DNA from: Phytophthora colocasiae
Lineage: Eukaryota > Oomycota > Peronosporomycetes > Peronosporales > Peronosporaceae
Direction of reading: 5' to 3'
DNA length: 64,000 nucleotides
Assembly (NCBI GenBank): GCA_018806915.1
Contig: JAGKQI010000087.1
Coordinates: 310,001-374,000, forward strand
Shown: piece after piece, positions 51,612 to 62,866 of the stretch
How positions within the stretch are numbered: position 1 is the first letter of the stretch
Layout: every line of letters starts with the position of its first letter
Program-made: the position numbers and the translations under genes
The notes under the pieces: model-generated
The model's database searches: none
The model's input: only the letters and a program-made list of their open reading frames with translations
What the model was told of the DNA's origin: nothing

Positions 51612-51872
51612 TGTTGCAAAATATGGTAGACTCCCTTCCTGAACAGGATATAGGTAGGTGAGGGACCAAATTGCGGTGGCACTAATTAGCACGAGGAAGC
51701 TCGGGTTGGACGACTTGCAGGACTTCGACACAGCAAGCCGGGTAGATGGAAGCTAAGGCTAAGGAAGGTTTGATTTGTTGGTTAGAAGTGTTTCTTCGAA
51801 GTGACTGTTCCTAGCAACGGGGTAGCCAAATTTCTCGTTCTTACCGTTAGTCAACGGACCAACTCCGCCACA
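51612..51872 (-). repeat. 3' LTR of the chromovirus
   Basis: 261 bases. On the minus strand it runs TGTGGCGG to TTTGCAACA. Confidence 0.93.
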
Positions 51873-51881
51873 CGACCTCCT

Positions 51882-52560
51882 TTAGAGAGGCCGCTTCTCC
51901 AGGTTGCTGTAATACTGTTGAATGCATGTCACTTGATGATGTCCTTGTTGAGTTTTCTTGTTCTTGATACGAATTGAAGCTCGACTTGGTATCTTGCTTG
52001 CTTTCCGATGATATTCACGAATTAACCCTGGTACTGATAGCAGGTTTTCAGTGGGTTCCCACGTGATGTCATCGCTCCGGCCGATCCATTTACACTTGTA
52101 CTGTTCTCCTTTGTCTGTGATCTTGTAATCCAGGATAGTTTCAATAAGATGGCCTTCAGTACCATCTTTCAGTCGTACAGGAGGTAAAGTTGTCTCTCGC
52201 CGAAGACTTGTTGTGTCTTTCCGAAACTTCTTAAGGACCATTGTATGAAAAACTGGATGCATGCCCAGTTCTTTCGGTAGATTGAGTTCGTACGCTGCAC
52301 CGTCATGTAGTACCTTGATGACTTCATACGGTCCAATCCACCGAGCAGCGAATTTCCTTTGCACAGCACCGACATTTGTCGGTGTCAAATTCTGTGTCGA
52401 TATAAGCACCATTTCTCCGATGTTGAACTGCTGATCTCGACGCCCTTTGTCATATAAAAGCTTCATTTTCTCGGCCCCTAGACGAGCTTTCGCCTGCAAC
52501 TTTCGCAGAATTGTTTGTTGCTGGAGGATAAATGCTGTCGCGGGGGTTTCGTGCTGGACA
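51882..52560 (-). pseudogene. Integrase C-terminus and chromodomain
   Basis: The frame from 52499 carries FNIGEMVLISTQNL, FAARWIGPYEVIKV, then a chromodomain (ETILDYKITDKGEQYKCKWIGRSDDITWEPTENLL) that would steer integration to modified chromatin. It is separated from the core by a frameshift near 52540, at a GGGGG run. The stop at 51882 lies ten bases from the LTR. Confidence 0.85.
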
Positions 52561-53983
52561 GGTGCAATTCTGCCGGTAGTTTTGGATTATATCCGAGGTC
52601 TGCTTTAAATGGGCTCATCTGGATAGTCGATTGGTACTGTCGGTTATACGCAAACTCTGCAAGTGCGAGATGCTGGTCCCAATCATTTTGAAAGCCGCTC
52701 ACGTAGTGACGGAGGTAACCTTCCAGGACTGCGTTCACTCGCTCAACTTGTCCATCGGTTCGCTGGTGGTGCGCGGAAGCCATCTTCAGTTTCGTGCCCA
52801 ACATTTTGGAACACGAACTCCAGAATTTTGACGTAAACTTCGAGTCGCGATCCGAGACCACATCTGACGGAAGACCATGTAGACGGACGTAATGTTCAAT
52901 AAAGAGTTTTGCAAGCTCCTCAGCAGTAATTGTCGCCACCGTCGGTACGACATGACATCGTTTCGTTAGTCGATCAACAATGACGAGAATGGTGTCGTGA
53001 CCCTCCTTTGTACGGGGTAGTCTGGTAATGAAGTCCATCCCAATGGATGTCCATCTACCTGTCGGAATCTCGAGAGGCCGCAGGAGCCCTGGAGCTTTTC
53101 CAGTCCTGTTTTTTGTTCTTTGACATGACTCACAGGTACTGATGTAGGCTCGAACTTGTTTATGGAGATGTTTCCAATAAAATCGCTCTTGAATATCTGC
53201 AATTGTTTTCTCGATGCCAGGATGTCCAGCCGCTGGTATGTCGTGAAATTCCCACAGAATAGTGTTTTGTAGTTCATTGTCGCTAGTCGGGATCGCAATA
53301 CGCCTCGCTCCATCCAATTTCTGGTAATACACGAGCAAATCGCTTGGGTCAAATGTAAGCATTCCCAAGCTCTTGTCCGATTTCAGAGTTTCTTCAGTCC
53401 AGCCTGCTCTACGTTGTGATCGTCGAATCAATGTTAGCAATGTAAGTGGCTTCAACCTAGTAGCACTTTGCATCTGGAACTGTTTCTGTTTTTCGAAATC
53501 AACAGCAAAGTCAGGTCTGCGACTTAATGCATCCGCTACGGTATTCGTTGGTCCTGGAATGTACCGGAAACGTAGGTTGAACTCTGCTAGGAGATCGTAC
53601 CATCTACATATTCGTCGATTGATGGCTTTCTGAGTTAGCACTCTTTCCAACGAATGATGGTCTGTCTCCACAGTTCCACCCCCATCCACGAGGTATACTC
53701 TCCAAATGTTCAAACAGTGAATAATGGCGAGCATCTCCTGCTCATGTGTCGGGTAGTTTAATTCTGCAGCTTTCATTTTTCTCCCACAGAAAGCGATCGG
53801 TTGCTCGACCTCCTTCCCTCCGGGCACATTCGTGCTCATTTGAAATAGCACTCCGCCTACTGCATATCTCGATGCGTCTGTACGCAAGAAAAATGCTTTG
53901 TTGAAATCTGGAAGTGCGAGAACCGGAGTCTCCGTGAGAGCGGTTTTCAACCGCTCAAATGCTTTGGTACTTCTGTAGACCAA
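52478..53983 (-). pseudogene. RNase H and integrase core of the chromovirus
   Basis: RNase H: FLRTDASRYAVGGVLFQ (Asp), HEQEMLAIIHCLNIW (Glu), ETDHHSLERVL (Asp), NTVADALSRRPD (Asp). Integrase: HPGIEKTIADIQERFYW with CESCQRTKN (zinc domain), GMDFITRLP (Asp), VSDRDSKFTSKFW (Asp) and TDGQVERVN (Glu), so all catalytic residues remain. It is joined by frameshifts to RT near 53975 and to the C-terminal part near 52540. Confidence 0.88.
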
Positions 53984-55570
53984 ACCAGTTTTCGATGCTC
54001 CTTTCGTTTGATCATGTTGAACAACGGAGCACTAATTTCTGAGTAGTTTTTGCAAAAGCGTTGAACATACACCGTCGTCCCCAGGAAGGACTGCAATTCT
54101 TTAGCCGTTCTTGGTTGTGGCCAGTTCCGTATCACCCGAACTTTGTCTGGGTCAATTCGTACGCCATGACGACCAACATAATCGCCTAGACACGGAATTT
54201 CTTTAGCACACAGTGTCGACTTGGACAATTTCAAGAAGAGTTTTTTCTCTCGACAGCGCTCGAATACTCGACGGACCGCTGCAAGATGAGTCTCAATCGT
54301 TGTCTCCTTTGTAAACACATACAAATCATCAAAATACGTGGCGACAAACTCCCTCATGTCCTCAAATATACCTTGGACTATGCGGTTGAAAGTCGCAGGA
54401 GCATTGCTGAGACCCATAGGCACGGCCAAATACTCGAATAAGCCATCGGGTGTTTGGAAAGCTGTAAACGGAATATCCTTGAGTCTCATTCGTATTTGAT
54501 AGTAACCAGAAAGTAAATCGAAGCAACCAGATCGCACCGCTCATACGGTCTAAAATGATGTCTTTACGTGGCATTGGAGTGGATTGTCGAATAGTCCTCG
54601 CGTTCATCGCTCTGTAGTCGTGAACAATTCGCCAACCGACCGGCTTCTTTATACAGAAGGTTGGTGCAGCGTGAGGAGACTTACTAGGCCGAATTAATTG
54701 TGCTCGGAGCATGACTTTTGTCCATTCGTGCAAGCCACGTTCCTGCTCCGGACTGAGCCGCCATTGTGGCGTATAAATGGCTCGTTTTGGCTCGATGACT
54801 TCCATTTCATGTTCGCCATGTTGCGGAGGTCCGACAGGTAATTCGGTACGAAAAATATCACTGAATTCTTCTAGAAGCTGGAAACCAGGATTGCCCTTGA
54901 AACTATCCATGCCAGTTGACTGCTGACGATGCATTTTGTCGGTAGCATTTCTGCTAACCGCATGTACAGCACCAGCTTGCGATCCAGCAACTTCTCGAAG
55001 TGTCTCCTGATATAAAGCATTGATCGTCTCGGGTGGGATTAGTGCAATGAATTCCACCTTCTTCTTCCGTACCAATTTGTCTGCTCGCTTGAAGTTTATC
55101 ACTTTGGTCACTCCAAATTTACTGCAAACATGATAGTTTTTCGCCCGATGCGTACTGTTGTCTGTTGGTTTTGCTTGCTCGACGGCTTCTCTCGCGAATT
55201 CTTCCTTTGTATAAACGCGATCTGTTTTCCAGTTGATAACTGGATCACAGGCCCGTTTCCAAGGAACACCAAGCATCATTTCGCATTCGTTTGGGATGTG
55301 GCATAGTTGAAAGTCAGTAGTATACCCTGGAACACTATCAACGAAGACGGTTAGACGAATTGTCTGATTCTTGACCGACTCTGTCTTGCCGTTCGCATAC
55401 TTTACATCCATCACTCTAAGGTCGTTCACGTACTTCTTCCACTTCATTTTCTCCACGAAATCTCTCGATATTCCACAGAAATCAGCACCCTCGTCGAAGA
55501 AGGTCTTAGTAATTCGTATCTCATTGTCTCGAATGCAACTCACATTTTTTATCAGGTAATTGGACGGCAA
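53947..55570 (-). pseudogene. Protease and reverse transcriptase of the chromovirus
   Basis: Two overlapping frames (55570-54362 and 54537-53947). The protease motif is FDEGADFCGIS near 55480; the usual DTGA reads DEGA, which is accepted in some Ty3 elements. RT motifs are KSPHAAPTFCIKKP, RIVHDYRAMNART, FDLLSGYYQIRM, MGLSNAPATFNR and the catalytic ATYFDDLYVF near 54320. The frame changes near 54540. Gag and Pol are separate ORFs with about 120 bases between them. Confidence 0.88.
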
Positions 55571-55692
55571 TGACGTTGTTTCCTGCCGTCTCTGGAAGTA
55601 CAGAGAATTAGCCGCCGTACCAGGATCGAAGACCCAGTTTTCACGACTGCTATTGGCTGAGTTTGGCCTTGGGATGCCACTGCCAAGGCCAG

Positions 55693-57006
55693 CTAGTTTA
55701 AATCACCTTTCAGCTTGGATAGATCACTCTGTATCGAGTTGAGAACCGACCATAGATTCTTTTCTCCTGTGTCCTCGCTTGATTTAGAGGCTGAGGCAGC
55801 GCCTTTACTCGTCTTCTTTCCGGGACCTTTCCACCGTTTCGGCTGCAACTCCGGATGCAGCTTCCAGCAGCGCTCCTTTGTATGTCCCTGTTCAGTACAG
55901 TGTGATGCTGTGCACCGCACCGTTTCCGCCTTTGTGTCGGGCTTTGGCGAGGCTGACTTGCCGCTTTTACTGCTTTTCTCTGATGAACGAGCCGTGTCCC
56001 TAGGATTCAAGGTCCTTGACGCCTCCATGAGTTCATCAAGCGTATTAAAGGTCTTCGTCTTCAGTAAGTGTACCAACTGCATGGATGACAGTCCTTGTTT
56101 GTACCGAAGTACTTTAATGTACTCCGAAACTCCAGCAGTGCGTGCAAGTCGCCGAAATTCGTCATTATAAGTGTCCAACGATCGATTACCTTGAATACAG
56201 TCGAAGAATTGAGCAACTAAATCTTCTTGGCGGGATTTAGTCACGAAGCGCTGTTTCATCCGGCGAACAATGCTACTCCACCGTTGATCACCATGGTACT
56301 CCTGCAGTAGCCATGACTTTGCTTTTCCCTTCGTGTGATTCATCATCAGTTCTCCGACACGCACGTCGACTTGATCTCTACGGAAGTACAAGCCATACGC
56401 TGCGTACCACTTCACCATGTTGAGAACGTAAACTTCAATGTCCTCGTTTGGTTCACCTCCATATATTGGGGTTTCTCTTTGTTTGTGGCATTTTGCCACA
56501 CGCACTTCCAACTCGTTGCTGTCGAATATGGGAATATTCGCCGGCATTGGTCCACACACGTCCCATTCTGCACTTGAATTCTCAGTAGTTCTGGCGGTGT
56601 CAGGTGCAGCTGATGGGATCTCTGCTGTGGGGTCTTTGCTCGCCAGTACTTGTACTTGTCCCCGAAGTGAAGAGACTTCTGACTGTAGCTGTGTGATCAC
56701 AGATTCCTGTGAACTCTCCCTAACTGCATTTTGGTGCGCGTAGTCTTGTAGCTGCTCAATTACTTTTTGTAACAGCTCCTGGTTCGCTCTTATCTCGTTG
56801 TAGTTTTCATTTTGACGACGTTCGGTCCGGTTTCCGAACTTTGTCACGGATTCGAGCATTAAAACCTGATCTTGTTGTAGATCGTTGATTGTCTTCTCGA
56901 GAGCTCCCAGACTACTCAGGACTGACCTGACTTGGGCAATTTCGCTGTCTAGGAGTTGTTCCTCCTCACTCTCGTGGTTGTACTCATCAACATCGTCTCT
57001 TTCCAT
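55693..57006 (-). CDS. Gag of the chromovirus
   Basis: 437 codons, intact. An acidic N-terminus (MERDDVDEYNHESEEEQLL) and coiled coil (about 30-125) lead to a Ty3-type capsid (VYVLNMVKWYAAYG, AKSWLLQEYHGDQRW, SLDTYNDEFRRLARTAG) and a basic Ser/Lys-rich tail with a zinc-binding-like HCTEQGHTKERCWKLHP. It would package element RNA. It begins 28 bases inside the 5' LTR border on the minus strand. Confidence 0.85.
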   Translation of the reverse strand: MERDDVDEYNHESEEEQLLDSEIAQVRSVLSSLGALEKTINDLQQDQVLMLESVTKFGNRTERRQNENYNEIRANQELLQKVIEQLQDYAHQNAVRESSQESVITQLQSEVSSLRGQVQVLASKDPTAEIPSAAPDTARTTENSSAEWDVCGPMPANIPIFDSNELEVRVAKCHKQRETPIYGGEPNEDIEVYVLNMVKWYAAYGLYFRRDQVDVRVGELMMNHTKGKAKSWLLQEYHGDQRWSSIVRRMKQRFVTKSRQEDLVAQFFDCIQGNRSLDTYNDEFRRLARTAGVSEYIKVLRYKQGLSSMQLVHLLKTKTFNTLDELMEASRTLNPRDTARSSEKSSKSGKSASPKPDTKAETVRCTASHCTEQGHTKERCWKLHPELQPKRWKGPGKKTSKGAASASKSSEDTGEKNLWSVLNSIQSDLSKLKGDLN

Positions 57007-57033
57007 CTTGCTATACCTTCGTGAAGGCTGCTA

Positions 57034-57294
57034 TGTTGCAAAATATGGTAGACTCCCTTCCTGAACAGGATATAGGTAGGTGAGGGACCAAATTGCGGTG
57101 GCACTAATTGGCACGAGGAAGCTCGGGTTGGACGACTTGCAGGACTTCGACACAGCAAGCCGGGTAGATGGAAGCTAAGGCTAAGGAAGGTTTGATTTGT
57201 TGGTTAGAAGTGTTTCTTCGAAGTGACTGTTCCTAGCAACGGGGTAGCCAAATTTCTCGTTCTTACCGTTAGTCAACGGACCAACTCCGCCACA
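57034..57294 (-). repeat. 5' LTR of the chromovirus
   Basis: 261 bases, differing from 51612-51872 at one position seen. Confidence 0.93.
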
Positions 57295-58159
57295 TGAAGA
57301 CAAGCCGGCAGGTTCCATTGTAGTGAAAGTCAAGTCGCGTCCGACTTCGGTTATTGGCGACGGCCATCTGGAACAGGTCGGACCTGTGCATTACTCAGTG
57401 CATTCGAGTTTTATCAATGGAATTATCACGGACACCACTACGGACGAGGACAAACGTCAGTCCCTCGCTTACCACGTGCAATTGCATGATATCCCGCGCT
57501 TCCTGGCCCAGGACAACGAGTGGAATCACAACCACAAGCCTGTGATCAAGATCTTCTCTCCGGATCACCCTGAGTCGCCCATTCTGAGGAAAGCTGTGGC
57601 CACGGAGCACGCGGTTGTCTACAAGCACGACGCGGACACTGTCTATGGGGAGTTCAAGGGGGCGAGCGACTTCTTCGACCTGCTGCACGACGGTAAGCGG
57701 CTGGACAAGCCTGTGCTCTTCACTTACGCCATCATTTCGACCGGTTGGTACTTTTCGGAAACTGGGGCAGCGTTCTTTAAGGACATTTTATCCAAGCACA
57801 TGCTGCACTCCGGTGCGCAGTTCAACGTCAAGTACGCTGGAGAGTTCCACATTGAAAAGAGCTCTTCGGGCGAGTTCAAGTTGTTCATCGACAACAACAG
57901 CGGCACGTACGCTCCACCCAAGGAGGAACTGCCACAACTCAAGGCTCTGCTAGAGACCAACTTCCCTGGAATTTCGGTTGAAGCACTGGACCGCGGAAGT
58001 CCGGAACTGAAAGAGAAGCGCAAGGAGATCCTGGACGCGTGGGCCGCTTAGTCCATGTAGAACTTACTCTGAACAAAGCACTCGTTCTTTATAAAGCAAA
58101 AAAAGAGTATACTGTGTTGTCCTACAATTGTTCTGTTCCTTGCCACTCAAAAGTGCATT

Positions 58160-59496
58160 TTAAAGCCAGGAATCCAGGATCTCCTTGCGTGTTGCTTGCA
58201 AGTCTTCGTTGTCGCGATCTAACGCCTCCACTGCCATTCCAGGGAAGTTGTTTTCGATCAGCGCCTTGAGTTGTGGCAGGTCTTCTTTAGGTGGTGCATA
58301 CGTGCCACTGTCATTGTTGATACTGAGCTTAGGCTCGCCAAACAGATTGTTTTCAACAAAGAATTCTCCAGCGTACCTGGTTACAACAACAAAGACATAG
58401 ATAAGCAATTGCTTTGCAGCGTCGAAAACCACGCGTAATGATACTCACAAGATGGAGAAGGCGGCACCAGAATGCAGCATGTGCTTCGACAGCATGTCCT
58501 TGAAAAACGCAGCACCAGTTTCGGAGAAGTACCATCCATTCTTGGTAATCACGTAGGTGAACAGCACTTGTTTCCCTTGTCGCTGACCATCATGGATCAG
58601 CTTGAAAAACTCATAAGGTGACGAGATGGCTCCGTACTTGGTGTTGTTCGGGCCGTGCGTGTATATCACTGCGTGCTGGGTCATAATCGCCTGTCGAAGC
58701 ACGGGTGACCCCGGGTAGTCTGGCGAGAAGATCTTCTGAATTGTCGGGTAGTTCTTGTTCCACTCGTGGTCTGTGGTCAAGAACTGCGGGATGTTGTGCA
58801 GCTGAATGTGGTAAGCCAAGGACTCAATCCGGGCGTCGTTCGACGTCGACATCGTCATCAGACCGGCCGTCACACTCGAGTGCGTCGAATAGCGTACCGG
58901 TCCGTACTCGTGGAACACAACACGGCGCATAGGTTCAACTGGATTTGACTTGACCTTGACGACAATCGTGCCAGCGTTCCTGTTGTTGAGTGAAATTGCC
59001 AACTCGAACGTGGATACCGCTCCGTCCGTATTGGCAGCCGTGAATTGAGTTTCACCGAGTTCATCGTCGGCATTCACGTCTTTATCGAACAGGTAGAGTT
59101 TGCAGAGCGAGTCGGGTCGGACGTTCCGGAAGAAGAACTTCTCGTTCCAGACAGGCTCCAAAGTGGAGAAGATGGGGTGCGTCCAGGCCACTTTCTGGCC
59201 ATCCACTTCGATCACAGCGTAGGCGTCACTGGAGCTAAATTGGCCTTTCATTAGTGCAGTGACGCCCAAATAGTCACCTGCTACAATGCCCTGGGACAGA
59301 AACACAAAATGTTACAACATGCCAATTGACACAAAGGAATAGGACTATTTCGTACTTTGGCGGACACAATCTCCAGCTCCACATCGAGCACAGCATTTTC
59401 CGGTAGGTCGGATTCATCAGATGGTAATGGGAACAATGTGGGTGTTGCATGCGTCAAGGTGCGCGTCCCGTTAGCGTTGGAAGGAGCTTGGCCCAT
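58160..59496 (-). CDS. C2-domain protein 3, intact, three exons
   Basis: Exons on the minus strand are 59496-59356, 59290-58449 and 58376-58160. The introns (65 and 72 bases) have donors GTACGA and GTGAGT and acceptors CCCAG and ACCAG with matching phases, for 399 residues. The start MGQAPSN is an N-myristoylation signal; a Met 12 codons upstream (59532) is also open. C2: VLDVELEIVSAKGI to DELGETQFTAAN, with DKDVNADDE as calcium loop. The C-terminal domain is shared with the paralogues (FSPDYPGSPVLRQAIMTQHA, GWYFSETGAAFFKDML, NNDSGTYAPP). Likely a lipid-anchored, calcium-responsive membrane protein; function unknown. Convergent with gene 2, 108 bases apart. Confidence 0.88.
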
Positions 59497-59710
59497 GGCG
59501 AAAGTTCTGATGTGCGTTGATGAGAAATGCATTTACCGCAAACAAACTTTACCCACATACCGGTATCGGTAAAACCGCACCCACGAGCAGTAATACCGTT
59601 TGTCATGGCTTCAACTTGATGGGCAGAGTGTTTGTCATTTATCAGAACAGAACTCTATTGAGCAATTCAAGTATTGTCGTGTTTATATGTTTGTATTGCA
59701 GCTCCTCTCT
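59497..59710. other. Spacer between C2 genes 3 and 4
   Basis: About 210 bases holding the 3' end of gene 4 and the promoter of gene 3 (both minus strand). No separate feature seen. Confidence 0.4.
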
Positions 59711-60850
59711 TTATTCCCACGCGGCGAGGATCTCCTTACGTGCCTCGACCAGAGCTTCATCGTCTCTGTCAACAGCCTCACATAGAATTCCCGGGAAATT
59801 GTTCTCCATGAGCTCTTGAAGCTGGGGTAGTTGCTCCTGCGGTGGTGCGTACGTGCCGCTGTTGTTGTCAATCACCAGCTTAAGAGAATCGTAGTTGACC
59901 TTCTCAATGTGGAACTCGCCAGCGTACTTAACCGAGAACGCAGCTCCCGAGTGCAGCATGTGCTTGGACAACATATCCTTGAAGAACGCCGCACCAGTCT
60001 CGGAGAAGTACCAGCCCTTAGAAGTGATCGCGTACGTGAAAAGCACAGGCTTATCATCTCTCCGGCCATCGTGGATAAGGTTGAAGAACTCCTCGGGAGA
60101 CGAAACTGCGCCGTATTTCGTGGATTCATGGCCGTGCTGGTAAATCACAGCATGTTGAGTCATGACAGCTTGACGGAGTACTGGGGACTCTGGGTAGTCT
60201 GGAGAGAAGATCCGTTGGATGGTCGGATAGTTCTTGTTCCACTCGTTGTCACTTGGCAGGAACTGAGGGATATTGTGGAGCTGGACACGGTATGCCAAGG
60301 ACTCCAGTCTGGAATCGTTAGTCGTCAACATGGTCAACAGTCCGGCAGACAGACTCGAATGTATCGAGTAGCGCACAGGACCAACTTCCTGCACTGTAGC
60401 GAATTCATCAGCGTCAACCTGGTGGCAATTGACATTGACCTTGAGAGTGCCAGCCTTGCTCTCATTTATCGTGATCGGCAGGTCGAACGTCGTCTCTGTG
60501 TCGAGGATCGTGTGAACAGTGTTGAATGTCGCTTGTCCAAGCTCGTCATCAGCGTCGATGTCCTTGTCGAACAAAGTGAGCTTGAACGTCGAGTTCTGCT
60601 GAACGTTCTTGAAGAAGAACTTGTCGTTCCACTCGGGTTCAAGAGTATCAAAGATAGGACGCGTCCAGGCCACAAGGTTGCCGTCGATCTCGATAGTGAC
60701 GTACGCGTCACTGGAGGAGAGACTGCCTTTAAGAGCAGCCCTCAGACCGAGATAGTCACCGGCAGTGATGCCTTTTGCAGACACGATTTCGAGGTCAACA
60801 TCGACGAGTGTGCCATCAGACGCACCGGGAGGGGGGAACGAGACGGGCAT
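59711..60850 (-). CDS. C2-domain protein 4, intact, single exon
   Basis: 379 residues. It starts MPVSFPPPGASDG and, unlike the other three, lacks Gly2, so it should not be myristoylated. C2: VDVDLEIVSAKGITAGDYLG to DELGQATFNTV, with calcium-loop residues DKDIDADDE. The C-terminal domain is complete (HSSLSAGLLTM, NKNYPTIQRIFSPDYPESPVLRQAVMTQHA, GWYFSETGAAFFKDMLSKHML, VIDNNSGTYAPP) and ends EILAAWE. No intron, where gene 3 has two, so intron loss or retrocopying may have shaped the array. With gene 3 it is one of the two paralogues still whole. Confidence 0.9.
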   Translation of the reverse strand: MPVSFPPPGASDGTLVDVDLEIVSAKGITAGDYLGLRAALKGSLSSSDAYVTIEIDGNLVAWTRPIFDTLEPEWNDKFFFKNVQQNSTFKLTLFDKDIDADDELGQATFNTVHTILDTETTFDLPITINESKAGTLKVNVNCHQVDADEFATVQEVGPVRYSIHSSLSAGLLTMLTTNDSRLESLAYRVQLHNIPQFLPSDNEWNKNYPTIQRIFSPDYPESPVLRQAVMTQHAVIYQHGHESTKYGAVSSPEEFFNLIHDGRRDDKPVLFTYAITSKGWYFSETGAAFFKDMLSKHMLHSGAAFSVKYAGEFHIEKVNYDSLKLVIDNNSGTYAPPQEQLPQLQELMENNFPGILCEAVDRDDEALVEARKEILAAWE

Positions 60851-61062
60851 TGTTGCAGCGGTGGGGGAGGCAAAGTAAATCTAATAATGGCGATGGTGCC
60901 GGGGCCGTGAAGAGTCTGCACTGCAGACATGATATCCTGGATATTGACGCCATATCTGGTCCAATGATTATCGGACTGCCCGAGCCATGACGAGGGACTT
61001 CTGTAATCTTCATCATTTGCCTTGCTCCTGATTGATTGTCTCAGAAACATGATTTATTTGCT
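60851..61062. other. Upstream of C2 gene 4
   Basis: Promoter space of gene 4 on the minus strand; no clear initiator seen. Confidence 0.4.
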
Positions 61063-61447
61063 GTATTTGAGATCTCATAGTTCAGACCCCAGGTTTTTGA
61101 AGTTGTATTGTTGTAAAATGTACAAGAGCCGTACAGGTACCGACACGTCTCTAACACTACTGCATCATGGAACTCTATTACTCGTAGTTTGTGCTCGTAC
61201 GATACTACACCACGTTTGAATTGCTTAGGAGCTTTACCGATGCCCGTCGTCCTCGTCCTTCCTTTCTTCCGGCCGGGGCCCCATGGTGCTTTTCTCGAAG
61301 TGAGCGCCCTGTTTTTGGGAGTTTTGACCTATTTTTACGCTACGAATTATGAGATCTCAATTGCCGATGTGGACTGAACAACGTTGCTGATTGGCTATTA
61401 CACGGTGCGAACTATGAGATCTCTCTGAACTATGAGATCTCAAATAC
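61063..61447. mobile_element. MITE, 385 bases, with 24-base inverted ends
   Basis: The left end starts GTATTTGAGATCTCATAG and the right end is its exact reverse complement over 24 bases (61063-61086, 61424-61447). An extra partial copy of the end (AACTATGAGATCTC) lies just inside the right end. No ORF of note. The target duplication is unclear. Confidence 0.75.
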
Positions 61448-62800
61448 GGCGGTGGACAGGGATAGGAAAAATACAATATCATACGGATTGGAGGCCTTCA
61501 TCCAAGCCAATAAATAATTGAGTTATTGCCACATTTTTCGACAATGTCAACCAAGTCAGTAGGTCACATGAATTGTGACACTATGTCGTCTTTTCTCATG
61601 AGTACTTTTGAACGAGTTGGTTGCTGTCGATGCGCGTGGATTTAGGAGGGGGGGTTACCTCGAGAACCCTCCCACTGCGTCCAACCTCTCCGACCAACAC
61701 ACACAAGTCATAGTCCGATTTCCTCGACATCATACATACAACACACAAATCAACTGATATAATATACTACAGTAGTATTTCAGTTAGGAAATGACAAGCA
61801 ACTGTAATAACCCGTGTGCCCTGTGTGCAAACGTGGCCACACCACCCGTTTGGCGATAGTTCTCGCTACCATCCATTGCCAAAACAACCACACATGTCAA
61901 CGACATTTGGCTATAGCCAAGATTGACCTGTGTAAAAAATTGCATGTTATTGGGGCTGAGGAGCAATAAATTATGGCAATATGATATTGCCAATATCGGC
62001 AATAGTTACGGAAAATTACCAAACCCTGGCGTCCACCAGCTCAATGGAGCTGGTTGTCAAGGTGACAGTTCTTCTTTTTCTTCTTCTTCTCCGTAAATCC
62101 ACTCTGTGAGCTTCATGCCAACTATTTTGATGAAAGGCTGGAGTTATCTATCAACAAGAATATCTTATCAGGCACTAAACCCCATGGCACTTCTCACAGC
62201 CTCGAGCCAAAGATTACCGGTACTGAGAAGTTCAAGTAACATGTACGCACAATATTTACTCACGAGATTCTGGTGGCTTTCGTGTAAGAAATGAAGCCTG
62301 AGAGCAGCGTCTACTGTAATAGCGTGCAGCATACAGTACTAGGTAGCGAGCGACCTTCCTTCTTCTCGTGCGTGGTAAAAGAAGTCTAAGGAGTTCATCT
62401 GACCCCATTTACCACATTAACGTCCATGTCGCGGTCCAACAGCAAACGAATTGCCTCCTGTTGAAGTTACCATCTCTGCAGTGATGACACCTATCTAGGG
62501 GTATTAAATTGTGCAGTTCCATATAGAGAAATCGTACCTAACTGGACTGGTTGGTGGAGAATAACTCCCCTCCAGAACACCAGACTCTCTAATTCATCAC
62601 TTCTGCTTTTTACAAGCTCCCACACAACTACTTCTTTTACCATCTCCAAGTCACAAGGCTTCTCCATTTATTAACTTCGATCCTTCTTTAAGACCTACCT
62701 GTCGTACTAATATCTCTGCGCAAATCATTACTTCAACTGGTTATGGACCCCAACGCTTCCTCAGCGTGGAGATAAAGAAAGCCAAGGATGAAGCAAGGCT
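61448..62800. other. Gene-free, low-complexity DNA
   Basis: No gene seen. A G8 run near 61648, CTTCTT repeats at 62068-62095 and dyads such as TACTACAGTAGTA (61764-61776) are the only features. Confidence 0.4.
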
Positions 62801-62866
62801 ACGCGGACACAAGCCAAGACGTACATCGGCTGTCACGCATCGGCCCAGGCCTCGAGCCATGTATCC

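Larger units (their letters stand above)
51612..57294 (-). mobile_element. LTR-complete Ty3/gypsy chromovirus, 5683 bases, TGAAG target duplication
   Basis: Two 261-base LTRs (51612-51872 and 57034-57294) differ at one base seen (AATTAGC against AATTGGC). TGAAG flanks at 51607-51611 and 57295-57299. Genes lie on the minus strand, so the 5' LTR is on the right. A TAAAGGAGGTCG polypurine tract adjoins the 3' LTR. Gag, PR-RT, RNase H-integrase and chromodomain are all present but broken by three one-base frameshifts. Confidence 0.93.
51179..58051 (+). pseudogene. C2-domain protein 2, split by a Ty3/gypsy element
   Basis: Starts MGQASST (N-myristoylation type). The C2 domain runs from VLDVELEIVSAKDI to about ALGQTQFTAANTEG, with the acidic loops DKDFEADD as calcium ligands. 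The gypsy element 51612-57294 splits a Glu-Asp boundary; with one copy of the TGAAG duplication kept, the frame continues exactly (57300 on). The C-terminal domain holds HYSVHSSFINGI, KIFSPDHPESPILRKAVATEHA, GWYFSETGAAFFKDILSKHML and IDNNSGTYAPP, and ends DAWAA. Otherwise undamaged, so it was functional until a recent insertion. It could still make a membrane-bound C2 domain that ends in the LTR at 51661. Confidence 0.88.
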
